A DNA stretch of 10,209 bases from positions 1 to 10,209 of the forward strand of contig CAMASZ010000029.1 in NCBI GenBank assembly GCA_945861125.1. Reading direction: 5' to 3'. Shown here one piece after another: positions 1 to 6,247 of this stretch (its first letter is position 1; every line of letters starts with the position of its first letter). The notes under the pieces are model-generated. The model had not been told where the DNA came from, did not search any database, and saw only the letters and a program-made list of their open reading frames with translations. The position numbers and the translations under genes are program-made. This stretch comes from Rickettsia typhi (GTDB lineage Bacteria > Pseudomonadota > Alphaproteobacteria > Rickettsiales > UBA1997).

Positions 1-794
1 CCTAATATCTCCGTGTCAATACGACCATCTTGAGGTTTTCTATTTTCAGTAATGTTCATGCTTGACATAATTTTGATACGCACCGCAATTGCCGACCAAT
101 AGTCTTTGTGAACACTTCTTATTTGTACCATTTTTCCATCAATTCTATATCTAATTCTCAAGAATTGAGTTTCTGGTTCAAAGTGTAAATCTGAGGCGCC
201 ACGGTGAACTGCATCACTTAAGATTGCGTCAACTAATCTTACCATTGGACTTTTATAATCACCCCTTAATTGTGTTTCATCATTAATATTGTTGTTATTT
301 CCAGCATTTTCAATTTCTTTTAATATACCTTCAATTGACATTTCATAGTCATAATATTGGTCAATTGCCTGTAATATATCTGTTTCAGGAACGTATACTG
401 GGTTAACGCGAAAACTAGGTGAGAAAAATCTTCTGATTTGATCAATAGCGATAATATCAAAGATATCGCACATTGCTACAGTAAGAGAGTCTTGAACCAA
501 TGAAATAGGGATTATTTTATTATGAACGGCAAACTCTTTAGGGATTTTTTTAACTAATTTGGTATCAACCATTACCGACTTAAAGTCAAATTTTTTGATA
601 CCTGATGATTGGTGTAAAACTTCACCGAGAGCGCCTTCTGAAATAAAGCCCATATCAACCAAAATTGCACCAAGACTTCTTTCGCCCTTTGATCTTTCTT
701 GTTCTTTTAGAGCGATTTGTAATTGATCTTCAGAAATTACTTTTTTTTCTAATAATTTACTTCCAATATCTGTAGCTGAAGGAGAGGCGATCAT
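1..794 (-). CDS. GspE/PilB-type secretion or pilus assembly ATPase, N-terminal part (3' end beyond the window)
   Basis: Hexameric ATPases of this family sit on the cytoplasmic side of type II secretion or type IV pilus machines and drive pilin polymerisation. My minus-strand translation gives 264 residues. Residues 10-150 look like the T2SSE_N/MshEN domain, including the stretch LGAILVDMGFIS at 41-52. A low-complexity Asn-rich linker lies near 165-171. The start of the ATPase domain follows, with SDLHFEP at 201-207, RYRIDG at 215-220, and the segment at 239-259 carrying NITENRKPQDGRI. These match the family's ASDIHIEP, RxDG and ERRxPQDGR boxes. Walker A, the Asp/His boxes, Walker B and any Cys4 zinc site would lie beyond base 1 and cannot be checked. 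The ATG at 794 is directly preceded by an in-frame TAG, so it is the first possible ATG. I cannot tell gspE from pilB or mshE. No pilin or secretin neighbour is visible here. Confidence 0.93.
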   Translation of the reverse strand, partial: MIASPSATDIGSKLLEKKVISEDQLQIALKEQERSKGERSLGAILVDMGFISEGALGEVLHQSSGIKKFDFKSVMVDTKLVKKIPKEFAVHNKIIPISLVQDSLTVAMCDIFDIIAIDQIRRFFSPSFRVNPVYVPETDILQAIDQYYDYEMSIEGILKEIENAGNNNNINDETQLRGDYKSPMVRLVDAILSDAVHRGASDLHFEPETQFLRIRYRIDGKMVQIRSVHKDYWSAIAVRIKIMSSMNITENRKPQDGRIDTEIL

Positions 795-847
795 CTATTT
801 AAAAAATAATTAGAAAATTTAGAAAAAAGTTAGATTGTAATTTTATG

Positions 848-876
848 TTAATATTTTTGCTATATTTTTAAATCAA
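848..876 (-). promoter_or_regulatory. Candidate sigma70-type promoter for the GspE/PilB-like gene
   Basis: On the minus strand, TTGATT (876-871) and TATTAA (853-848) are separated by exactly 17 bases and lie 54 bases upstream of the start codon. Each hexamer matches the consensus at four of six positions. In such AT-rich DNA chance matches are common, so this is only a candidate. Confidence 0.3.
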
Positions 877-952
877 AATCAATTTATTTTTTAAATTAAT
901 TTTAAATATCTGATTTTATGTTTCAGTAAAAATAATATTTTCCTAATCTTTC

Positions 953-981
953 TTTACTCTTCCTTGATAAAAGATTATAAT
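953..981 (+). promoter_or_regulatory. Candidate sigma70-type promoter for gltX
   Basis: TTTACT at 953-958 and a perfect TATAAT at 976-981 are spaced by 17 bases. Transcription would start near 988 and give a leader of about 120 bases that includes inverted-repeat element A. A competing extended -10 (TGG TATATT, 1072-1080) lies closer to gltX. Confidence 0.45.
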
Positions 982-1012
982 GTAATGCCAAATTAACCGT
1001 GTTAAATATCAA

Positions 1013-1077
1013 ATACCATTTTAATCTTAAATGTTACATTGTACCAAATTATGTTTAAAAATTTGTTATTTTGGTAT
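1013..1077 (+). repeat. Short inverted-repeat element, copy A
   Basis: This 65-base AT-rich element begins ATACCATTTTAATCTTAAAT and ends TTTTGGTAT, so its ends are inverted repeats (ATACCA/TGGTAT). An internal small palindrome, AATGTTACATT, lies at 1030-1040. The first 20 bases recur with few changes at 7741 (copy C) and, inverted, at the right end of copy B (2512-2583). This points to a dispersed family rather than chance. The element ends 31 bases before the gltX start codon. Confidence 0.55.
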
Positions 1078-1080
1078 ATT
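1072..1080 (+). promoter_or_regulatory. Candidate extended -10 at the right end of element A
   Basis: TGG followed by TATATT has the TGN-plus-hexamer layout of an extended -10 promoter. It overlaps the terminal repeat of element A. A start near 1087 would leave a gltX leader of about 22 bases. There is no clear -35. The matching position in copy B reads TGGTATAAT. Confidence 0.25.
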
Positions 1081-1108
1081 TAAATAAAGAATAAAATTAG
1101 TCTAAACT

Positions 1109-2500
1109 ATGTCTGTAACTGTTAGATTTGCTCCGTCGCCAACTGGTTATCTTCATATTGGAGGAGCTAGAACCGCTCTATTTAATTATCTTTTTGCAAA
1201 ACATAATAATGGTAAATTTTTGTTAAGAATTGAAGACACTGACAAAGATAGGTCATCAATTCAAGCAATTGATGCAATTTTACAAGGGCTTGATTGGCTT
1301 GAATTGAAATATGATGGTGATTATGTTTTGCAATCAAATAATTTAAATCGCCATAGAGAAGTTGTTAATAAATTGCTAACAGAAGAAAAAGCCTATTATT
1401 GCTATACTTCTACCGAAGAACTTGAAGAGATGCGTAAAAATGCTGAAAAAAAAGGTGAAGTTTTTCGTTTTCAAAGTGAATGGCGTAATAAATCAAAATC
1501 GCAATCTTCAACAGTTAAGCCAGTAGTCAGAATTAAATCTGCAAATGAAGGGGGGTCAATAATAAATGATTTAGTAAGAGGTGAGGTGAGGGTTAAAAAT
1601 TCTGAAATTGATGATCTGGTTTTACTTAGAAGCGATGAAACCCCAACTTATATGTTGGCAGTTGTCGTTGATGATTTTGATATGAATATTACTCATGTTA
1701 TTCGTGGTGAAGATCATCTTACCAATGCATTTCGTCAAAAAATAATCTATGAAGCTTGTAATTGGAGAGTGCCTGAATTTGCTCATATTCCTTTAATTCA
1801 TGGTGCTGATGGCACTAAAATGTCAAAGCGACACGGAGCAACATCAGTTATAGAATATAAAAATATGGGTTATTTGCCAGAAGCAGTTAGAAATTATTTG
1901 TTAAGACTTGGCTGGTCTTATGGTGATTTAGAAATAATATCTGATAGTCAAGCTATTGAATTATTTAATATTGAAAATATTGGAAAATCGCCGTCGCGCT
2001 TTGATTTTGACAAACTAAATTATCTTAATAAAAATTATCTCAAAAATAAAAATTCATCAGAATTGTTATCATTAGTATTAAATTTTTTAAATAAAAAATT
2101 TTCCGATGATGAAACTAAAAAAATTCTAAAAGTAATTAATTTTACTAAGGAAAAATTTGAAACAGTGTTACAGCTTGCAAAATCTTGTGAAATATATTGT
2201 GATCATTATTTACAAACTATAAGTGAAACTGATATAAAAATAGTTCTTGATAAGAAAAACTTATTAAAAGATATAGTAGAAATTATTGCTAAAATTGAAG
2301 TTTGGAATCACGATTCAATCAAAGATTATTTTAATAAATTTGCTTTTGAGAATAATCTAAAAATCAAAGATTTCGGTCCAGCCCTTAGAATCGCTCTAAC
2401 ATTTTCTTCAGCTTCTGCGGTAGGAATTTTTGATGTAATTGAAATATTAGGTAAGGAACAATCTTTAAAAAGAATTGAAAATATATTGAATAAAATTTAG
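1109..2500 (+). CDS. gltX: Glutamyl-tRNA synthetase (class I, discriminating or non-discriminating undetermined)
   Basis: GluRS charges tRNA with glutamate in the cytoplasm using ATP. The 463-residue product has the usual bacterial length. The Rossmann-fold core opens with RFAPSPTGYLHIGGARTALF (6-25), which contains the HIGH-type motif HIGG at 16-19. The glutamate-binding start LLRIEDTD lies at 38-45, HVIRGEDHLTN at 196-206, and the KMSKR loop GTKMSKRHG at 235-243. From about 300 the protein is the helical anticodon-binding region, ending in the typical LGKEQSLKRIENIL (447-460). The cysteine pattern of the E. coli zinc site is not complete: C98 is present without clear partners, as in many alphaproteobacterial GluRS. 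Alphaproteobacteria often carry two GltX copies and make Gln-tRNA indirectly, and this sequence alone does not say which copy this is. The ATG at 1109 gives the expected family N-terminus. No Shine-Dalgarno is visible. Confidence 0.97.
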   Translation: MSVTVRFAPSPTGYLHIGGARTALFNYLFAKHNNGKFLLRIEDTDKDRSSIQAIDAILQGLDWLELKYDGDYVLQSNNLNRHREVVNKLLTEEKAYYCYTSTEELEEMRKNAEKKGEVFRFQSEWRNKSKSQSSTVKPVVRIKSANEGGSIINDLVRGEVRVKNSEIDDLVLLRSDETPTYMLAVVVDDFDMNITHVIRGEDHLTNAFRQKIIYEACNWRVPEFAHIPLIHGADGTKMSKRHGATSVIEYKNMGYLPEAVRNYLLRLGWSYGDLEIISDSQAIELFNIENIGKSPSRFDFDKLNYLNKNYLKNKNSSELLSLVLNFLNKKFSDDETKKILKVINFTKEKFETVLQLAKSCEIYCDHYLQTISETDIKIVLDKKNLLKDIVEIIAKIEVWNHDSIKDYFNKFAFENNLKIKDFGPALRIALTFSSASAVGIFDVIEILGKEQSLKRIENILNKI

Positions 2501-2511
2501 TTGTAATAAAA

Positions 2512-2583
2512 ATACCACTTATATCATTTTCTAAATTAAATGCTAAATTAAGAAAATGTAGTATTTAAGATTGAAAATGGTAT
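2512..2583 (-). repeat. Short inverted-repeat element, copy B
   Basis: This 72-base imperfect palindrome is bounded by ATACCA (2512-2517) and TGGTAT (2578-2583). Inside, CATTTTCT (2525-2532) pairs with AGAAAATG (2551-2558), flanking a loop with a 9-base direct repeat CTAAATTAA. Read on the minus strand its first bases are ATACCATTTTCAATCTTAAA, nearly the same as the start of copies A and C, so it is inverted relative to them. It begins 12 bases after the gltX stop codon and could also act as a weak terminator hairpin for gltX. Confidence 0.6.
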
Positions 2584-2586
2584 AAT
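2578..2586 (+). promoter_or_regulatory. Candidate extended -10 promoter for the ridA-VOC pair
   Basis: TGGTATAAT is a perfect extended -10 (TGN plus TATAAT) and overlaps the end of element B. No good -35 lies 17 bases upstream. A transcript from here would carry the whole 155-base palindromic element in its leader before reaching the start codon at 2778. Confidence 0.4.
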
Positions 2587-2592
2587 ACTGTA

Positions 2593-2747
2593 AGGTACCG
2601 TCGCAAATCAACTTTTTTGTTGAAATTTTCATAATTCTAAAATTTTTGAAATCACTTCATCTAAGTAAGTACATCTAGGTACGCTTACCTTTCAAAAATT
2701 TTATAATCACAAAAATTTCTTAAAAAACTTGATTTGCGACAGTTGCC
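2593..2747 (+). repeat. MITE-like long palindromic element, copy 1
   Basis: This element of about 155 bases has terminal inverted repeats. The left end reads CGTCGCAAATCAACTTTTTT and the reverse complement of the right end reads TGTCGCAAATCAAGTTTTTT. The two arms stay complementary almost to the centre, so the whole element can fold into one long hairpin with its apex near 2669-2682. A second copy in the same orientation lies at 6939-7093 and is about 90% identical by eye. There is no room for a transposase. Size, shape and genic setting resemble Rickettsia palindromic elements, but I do not recognise the sequence as a named family. It ends 30 bases before the ridA-like start codon. Confidence 0.85.
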
Positions 2748-2777
2748 TACAAGTTATTAATTATAAAAAAAATAAAA

Positions 2778-3245
2778 ATGTCAAAATACGAAAAAAAATT
2801 AAATGAAATGAATATAACTCTTCCAACTCCTGCGGTACCGGTAGCTAATTATGTTGGTTATGTTAAATCTGGAAACCAAGTTTTGGTGTCGGGGCAGTTA
2901 CCGCTTGAGAATGGTAAGTTACAATTTATTGGCAAAGTGGGATCAGAAATATCTGTCGATGATGCTAAAAAAGCAGCTCGTTTATGTGCTATTAACATTC
3001 TTGCGCAACTCAAAGTAGCCTGTGCTGGCAATTTAGATAATGTTATTCGTTGTGTTAAGCTTGGCATATTTGTTAATGGTGATCACACTTTTAAAGATCA
3101 TCCGCAAGTTGCTAATGGTGCTTCAGATCTTATTGCTGAAGTTTTTGGTGATGCAGGAAAACATGCCCGTGCTGCGGTCGGTTCTGGATCATTACCATTT
3201 GGTGTTGCTGTTGAAGTTGATGCAATTTTTGAAATAAAAAATTAA
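2778..3245 (+). CDS. RidA (YjgF/YER057c/UK114) family enamine/imine deaminase
   Basis: RidA proteins are small cytoplasmic trimers that hydrolyse reactive enamine/imine intermediates, such as 2-aminoacrylate formed by PLP enzymes, to ketoacids and ammonia. The 155-residue product has the family hallmarks. QVLVSGQLPL lies at 34-43. The helix segment ARLCAINILAQLK (67-79) and VIRCVKLGIFVN (89-100) follow. The C-terminal signature HARAAVGSGSLPFGVAVEVD is at 129-148. R131 is at the position of the substrate-binding arginine and E146 at the conserved glutamate, so it is probably active. The longer N-terminus, beginning with a KLNEMNITLP-type segment, is typical of the alphaproteobacterial version rather than of E. 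coli RidA (about 128 residues). It lies 4 bases before the VOC gene, so the two are probably co-transcribed. The start codon follows a poly-A run without a Shine-Dalgarno. Confidence 0.93.
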   Translation: MSKYEKKLNEMNITLPTPAVPVANYVGYVKSGNQVLVSGQLPLENGKLQFIGKVGSEISVDDAKKAARLCAINILAQLKVACAGNLDNVIRCVKLGIFVNGDHTFKDHPQVANGASDLIAEVFGDAGKHARAAVGSGSLPFGVAVEVDAIFEIKN

Positions 3246-3249
3246 AAAA

Positions 3250-3690
3250 ATGTCAAATAAACTTCAGCCATTTCATTTGGCGATTCCTGTAAATAACCTT
3301 GATGAAACTAGAAAATTCTATGGTGAATTTTTAGGTTTTGTTGAAGGAAGGTCGAATAATCAGTGGATTGATTGGAATTTTTTTGGACATCAATTAGTAA
3401 CTCATTTGAGGCCAAAAAAAATAGATTCTCAAAATGAAAATATAGTGAATCATGTTGATGGTCATGGGGTGCCAGTACCTCATTTTGGAATTGTTTTAGA
3501 ATGGAATCAGTGGCATGATTTTGTTGAAAAGTTAAAATCCACTAAAATTAAATTTGTTATCGAGCCATATATTAGATTCAAAGGACAAATTGGTGAACAA
3601 GCCACAATGTTTTTCTATGATCCAAGTCATAATCCTCTTGAATTTAAAGCCTTTAAAGACCCAACACAATTATTTCGCAAATATGAATAA
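3250..3690 (+). CDS. VOC-superfamily protein (glyoxalase/bleomycin resistance/dioxygenase fold)
   Basis: Members of the vicinal oxygen chelate superfamily use paired beta-alpha-beta-beta-beta modules to hold a metal ion. Their reactions range from glyoxalase and epimerase to ring cleavage. The 146-residue protein shows the two-module pattern. FHLAIPVNNLDETRKFYGEF (8-27) opens the first half. PHFGIVLEWNQW (77-88) starts the second, and FYDPSHNPLEFKAF (122-135) closes it. H9, H78 and E131 sit at the usual metal-ligand positions, so metal binding is likely. The substrate cannot be read from sequence. Related proteins are often annotated as dioxygenases, but the protein is too short for a classic two-domain extradiol dioxygenase. 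It starts 4 bases after the RidA-family gene and is probably in its operon. The next gene, metK, is separated by hairpins. Confidence 0.88.
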   Translation: MSNKLQPFHLAIPVNNLDETRKFYGEFLGFVEGRSNNQWIDWNFFGHQLVTHLRPKKIDSQNENIVNHVDGHGVPVPHFGIVLEWNQWHDFVEKLKSTKIKFVIEPYIRFKGQIGEQATMFFYDPSHNPLEFKAFKDPTQLFRKYE

Positions 3691-3706
3691 ATAATGTGTA
3701 GTTTTT

Positions 3707-3723
3707 TTAAAGATTTTCTTTAA
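3707..3723 (+). promoter_or_regulatory. Small hairpin in the metK upstream region
   Basis: TTAAAGATTTTCTTTAA forms a 7-bp stem with a 3-base loop, 16 bases after the VOC stop codon and 3 bases before the stronger hairpin at 3727. It is preceded by a run of seven T. Its purpose is unknown. It could pair with or compete against the next hairpin. Confidence 0.35.
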
Positions 3724-3726
3724 GAT

Positions 3727-3760
3727 GAAAAACCTCTTTTTTAAAAGGTTTTTCTAATTT
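3727..3760 (+). terminator. Rho-independent-type terminator between the VOC gene and metK
   Basis: GAAAAACCT (3727-3735) pairs perfectly with AGGTTTTTC (3746-3754). Two further inner pairs form after one mismatch, and a TAATTTTT tract follows. It probably ends the RidA-VOC transcript. Only 23 bases separate the stem from the metK start codon, so a metK promoter would have to lie within or before the hairpin. That leaves attenuation of metK read-through as an alternative role. Confidence 0.65.
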
Positions 3761-3777
3761 TTAAATAATTCTTTACA

Positions 3778-4935
3778 ATGCCAAAAAATTATCTTTTTAC
3801 CTCTGAATCTGTTTCCGAAGGACATCCTGATAAAGTTTGTGATCAAATTTCTGATAGCTTAGTAGACGCTTACATGAAGAAAGATCCATTTTCTAGGCTA
3901 GCAATCGAAACTTTTGCCACAACTAATCGAGTTATTATTGGTGGTGAAATTCGTGCGCCAGAAATATCAAAAAATGATATTGAAAATATTATTCGTCAAA
4001 AAGTAAAAGAAATAGGTTATCAACAAAAAGGTTTTCATTGGGAAAATCTTGAAATAACTAATTTGATTCATGGTCAATCACAAGATATAGCAATTGGCGT
4101 TGATTCTTCATCTTCTAAAGATGAAGGAGCTGGAGATCAGGGTATAATGTTTGGATATGCTTGCAATGAAACAGAGGTGCTTATGCCAGCTCCAATATAC
4201 TATGCTCATAGAATACTTCACAATATAATGGATGCAATTAAGAGTGGTGAACTTAAAGGCCTTGGCCCCGATGCAAAAAGTCAGGTTACTCTTTATTATG
4301 AAAATGGAGTGCCAACTAGAGCTGAAACAATTCTTGTGTCAATTCAACACGTTGAAGATTATGATCAAAAAAAAGTTCGTGAGTTAATTTATCCTTATGT
4401 AAAGAAATCTTTGCCTAAAAATTGGATGTGCGAAGAGTATAAATTCTTGGTTAATCCAACCGGTAAATTTGTGATTGGTGGTCCAGATGGAGATGCGGGA
4501 TTAACCGGAAGAAAAATTATTGTTGATACCTACGGAGGAGCTTCTCCTCACGGTGGTGGTGCATTTTCTGGAAAAGATCCAACTAAAGTTGATCGTTCAG
4601 CGGCTTATATGGCAAGATATTTGGCAAAAAATATAGTTGCCGCAAATCTTGCCAAAAGATGCACTATTCAAATTTCTTATGCAATTGGTGTTTCTAAACC
4701 ATTATCACTTTATATTAATAATCATCAAACTGGGGTTGCTGGAGAAGATCTTATAAAAGCAATAAATGAATTGGTTGATTTATCTCCTAGGGGAATTAGA
4801 ACACATTTAATGCTAAATAAACCAATATATCAGAGAACAGCTTCTTACGGTCATTTTGGAAGAATTCCTGAGCAAGATGGTGGATTTTCGTGGGAAAAAA
4901 CTGATTTAGTAGATAAATTAAGTAAAATTTTTTAA
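3778..4935 (+). CDS. metK: S-adenosylmethionine synthetase (methionine adenosyltransferase)
   Basis: MetK makes SAM from methionine and ATP, releasing phosphate and pyrophosphate, and acts as a cytoplasmic tetramer. The 385-residue protein is full length. The ATP-binding opening [20 protein letters not shown] (7-26) contains H16 and D18. The signature hexapeptide GAGDQG is at 117-122. [20 protein letters not shown] lies at 234-253, and the phosphate loop [19 protein letters not shown] at 259-277. All expected catalytic residues in these boxes are present, so it should be functional. This is worth noting because some obligate intracellular Rickettsiales have a decayed metK and import SAM. Its stop codon overlaps the crcB start by one base (TAATG), indicating translational coupling. 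Two hairpins precede it. I see no recognisable SAM riboswitch in the 87 bases upstream. Confidence 0.98.
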   Translation: MPKNYLFTSESVSEGHPDKVCDQISDSLVDAYMKKDPFSRLAIETFATTNRVIIGGEIRAPEISKNDIENIIRQKVKEIGYQQKGFHWENLEITNLIHGQSQDIAIGVDSSSSKDEGAGDQGIMFGYACNETEVLMPAPIYYAHRILHNIMDAIKSGELKGLGPDAKSQVTLYYENGVPTRAETILVSIQHVEDYDQKKVRELIYPYVKKSLPKNWMCEEYKFLVNPTGKFVIGGPDGDAGLTGRKIIVDTYGGASPHGGGAFSGKDPTKVDRSAAYMARYLAKNIVAANLAKRCTIQISYAIGVSKPLSLYINNHQTGVAGEDLIKAINELVDLSPRGIRTHLMLNKPIYQRTASYGHFGRIPEQDGGFSWEKTDLVDKLSKIF

Positions 4936-5345
4936 TGAATTTATCAATTCTTAACATATCGGCAATTATCTTTGGTGGAGCATTGGGTAGTTTATCGAGA
5001 TATATTTTATCTGAATTTGTAACTAATTTCATTAAATTTAATTATATAAATTTATCAAGATTTCCTTGGGGAACTTTTTTAGTTAATGTTCTAGGTTCGC
5101 TGATTGCGGGTTTCATTTATTTTTTAATAATAAGAAATTTTGATAATTTTAACTTTTACTTAAAAAACTTCTTATTAACCGGTTTTCTTGGTGGTTTCAC
5201 AACTTTTTCAGCCCTTTCTCTTGATTTTCTTAGATTATCAGTTTCTGGAAATTATTTGCAGGCTTTTAGCTATATCTTTCTTTCATTATTCTTATCAATA
5301 TTGGCAGTGTTTTTTGGTTTTTACTTAGCAAAAATAATATTTTAA
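4935..5345 (+). CDS. crcB: Fluoride channel CrcB/Fluc
   Basis: Fluc channels are dual-topology dimers in the inner membrane that let fluoride leak out of the cell. The 136-residue protein has the expected length and four hydrophobic segments, near 6-27, 46-66, 78-99 and 108-134. It carries the family boxes GGALGSLSRY (14-23), GTFLVNVLGS (46-55, with the conserved N51) and GFLGGFTTFSALS (83-95). One oddity is that the usual TTFSxF box reads TTFSAL, so the second pore-lining phenylalanine is replaced by L94 while F91 is kept. The start overlaps the metK stop by one base and rluC follows one base after its stop, so it is the middle gene of a metK-crcB-rluC operon. I see no fluoride riboswitch, and the overlap leaves no room for one directly upstream. 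Confidence 0.95.
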   Translation: MNLSILNISAIIFGGALGSLSRYILSEFVTNFIKFNYINLSRFPWGTFLVNVLGSLIAGFIYFLIIRNFDNFNFYLKNFLLTGFLGGFTTFSALSLDFLRLSVSGNYLQAFSYIFLSLFLSILAVFFGFYLAKIIF

Positions 5346-5346
5346 A

Positions 5347-6246
5347 ATGCATAATTTAGTTGTTAGCGCAGATATTGATTCTTTTCGTTTGGATAAATTT
5401 TTGTGTAAAAAATTTGATATTTCTTTTTCATTAGCGCAAAAATTAATTCGTGAAAAAAAAGTCAAAGTTAATGGTAATAGAGTTAATTTTTCGCATAAGA
5501 TAAAGGAGGGTGATCAAATTGAAATTTTTACTGATTTAAAATCAAGATATTTTAAAGACAATAAAAAAACTATTTCCAATAATAAAATTGAAAATTTCTG
5601 GAAAAATATAATTTTTGAAAATGAAAATTTTATTATAATTAACAAGCCATCAGGCCTTGCTACGCAAGGAGGTAGTGGAGTTAATATTTCGGTTGATGAT
5701 TTTATTAGTCTTAAAAATTATCAGTTGGTGCATCGCTTGGATAAAGATACCAGTGGAATTCTGCTTATTGCTAAAAATTCAGTTATAGCAGATTATTTGA
5801 ATTCTGCTTTTAAAAATAAACAAGTTGCAAAAACTTATCTTGCCCTTGTTTATGGTGAACTCAAAAAAGATTCTGGTATAATTAATATTCCAATTATAAA
5901 AAAAAATTTAGGAAAAAATGATAGGGTTTTACCTGATTTTGTAGATGGTAAAGAAGCAATCACTAACTATAAAGTGTTAAATGTTTTTAAAAATTATTCC
6001 CTACTTGAGCTAAAGCCAATTACTGGCAGAACGCATCAATTAAGGGTGCATTGCAAGGAAATTGGTCATCCTATTATAAATGATATTAAATATGGTGGAA
6101 AAAAAGTTATAAATAATAATTTGTCAAACAGATTATGTCTTCATGCCTATGAAATAGAATTTACTGATCTTGATGGGGGAAAAATAAAAGCTAAAACTGA
6201 ATTACCTGAATTTTGTTGTAATAGTCATAACAAATCAAATCTTTAA
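5347..6246 (+). CDS. rluC: RluC-type 23S rRNA pseudouridine synthase
   Basis: Enzymes of the RluA/RluC/RluD family convert selected uridines of rRNA to pseudouridine. E. coli RluC acts on 23S positions 955, 2504 and 2580. The 299-residue protein starts with an S4 RNA-binding domain (about 13-61; FRLDKFLCKKF, then KVKVNGNRV at 38-46). The catalytic domain follows, with IINKPSGLATQGGSGVN (97-113). The QGGSG stretch resembles RluC more than RluD. The catalytic loop HRLDKDTSG (129-137) has D132 as the expected nucleophile, and GRTHQLRVH lies at 227-235. The start is one base after the crcB stop, so translation is probably coupled. Its stop codon lies one base from the stop of the convergent nucleosidase gene, leaving no room for a terminator between them. 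Confidence 0.93.
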   Translation: MHNLVVSADIDSFRLDKFLCKKFDISFSLAQKLIREKKVKVNGNRVNFSHKIKEGDQIEIFTDLKSRYFKDNKKTISNNKIENFWKNIIFENENFIIINKPSGLATQGGSGVNISVDDFISLKNYQLVHRLDKDTSGILLIAKNSVIADYLNSAFKNKQVAKTYLALVYGELKKDSGIINIPIIKKNLGKNDRVLPDFVDGKEAITNYKVLNVFKNYSLLELKPITGRTHQLRVHCKEIGHPIINDIKYGGKKVINNNLSNRLCLHAYEIEFTDLDGGKIKAKTELPEFCCNSHNKSNL

Positions 6247-6247
6247 A

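Larger units (their letters stand above)
795..1108. other. Divergent intergenic region between the GspE/PilB-like gene and gltX
   Basis: This 314-base AT-rich gap holds no convincing gene. It contains a candidate promoter for each flanking gene and one copy (A) of a short inverted-repeat element, each listed separately. I see no tRNA, riboswitch or further hairpin of note. Confidence 0.6.

Noticed and set aside
2858..3067. Open frame of 69 codons on the minus strand
   Set aside because: It lies inside the RidA-family gene, which has clear motifs in its own frame. The minus product resembles nothing and has no promoter or start signal.
3040..3237. Plus-strand frame of 65 codons inside the RidA-family gene
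   Set aside because: It is an out-of-frame shadow, and its Leu-rich translation is what AT-rich coding DNA gives in another frame.
3691..3777. SAM riboswitch before metK
   Set aside because: Only two simple hairpins are visible. The gap is short and shows no conserved SAM-I, SAM-II or SAM/SAH core that I can recognise.
4796..5032. Minus-strand frame of 78 codons across the metK-crcB junction
   Set aside because: Both overlapped genes are well supported, and the minus translation shows no family features.
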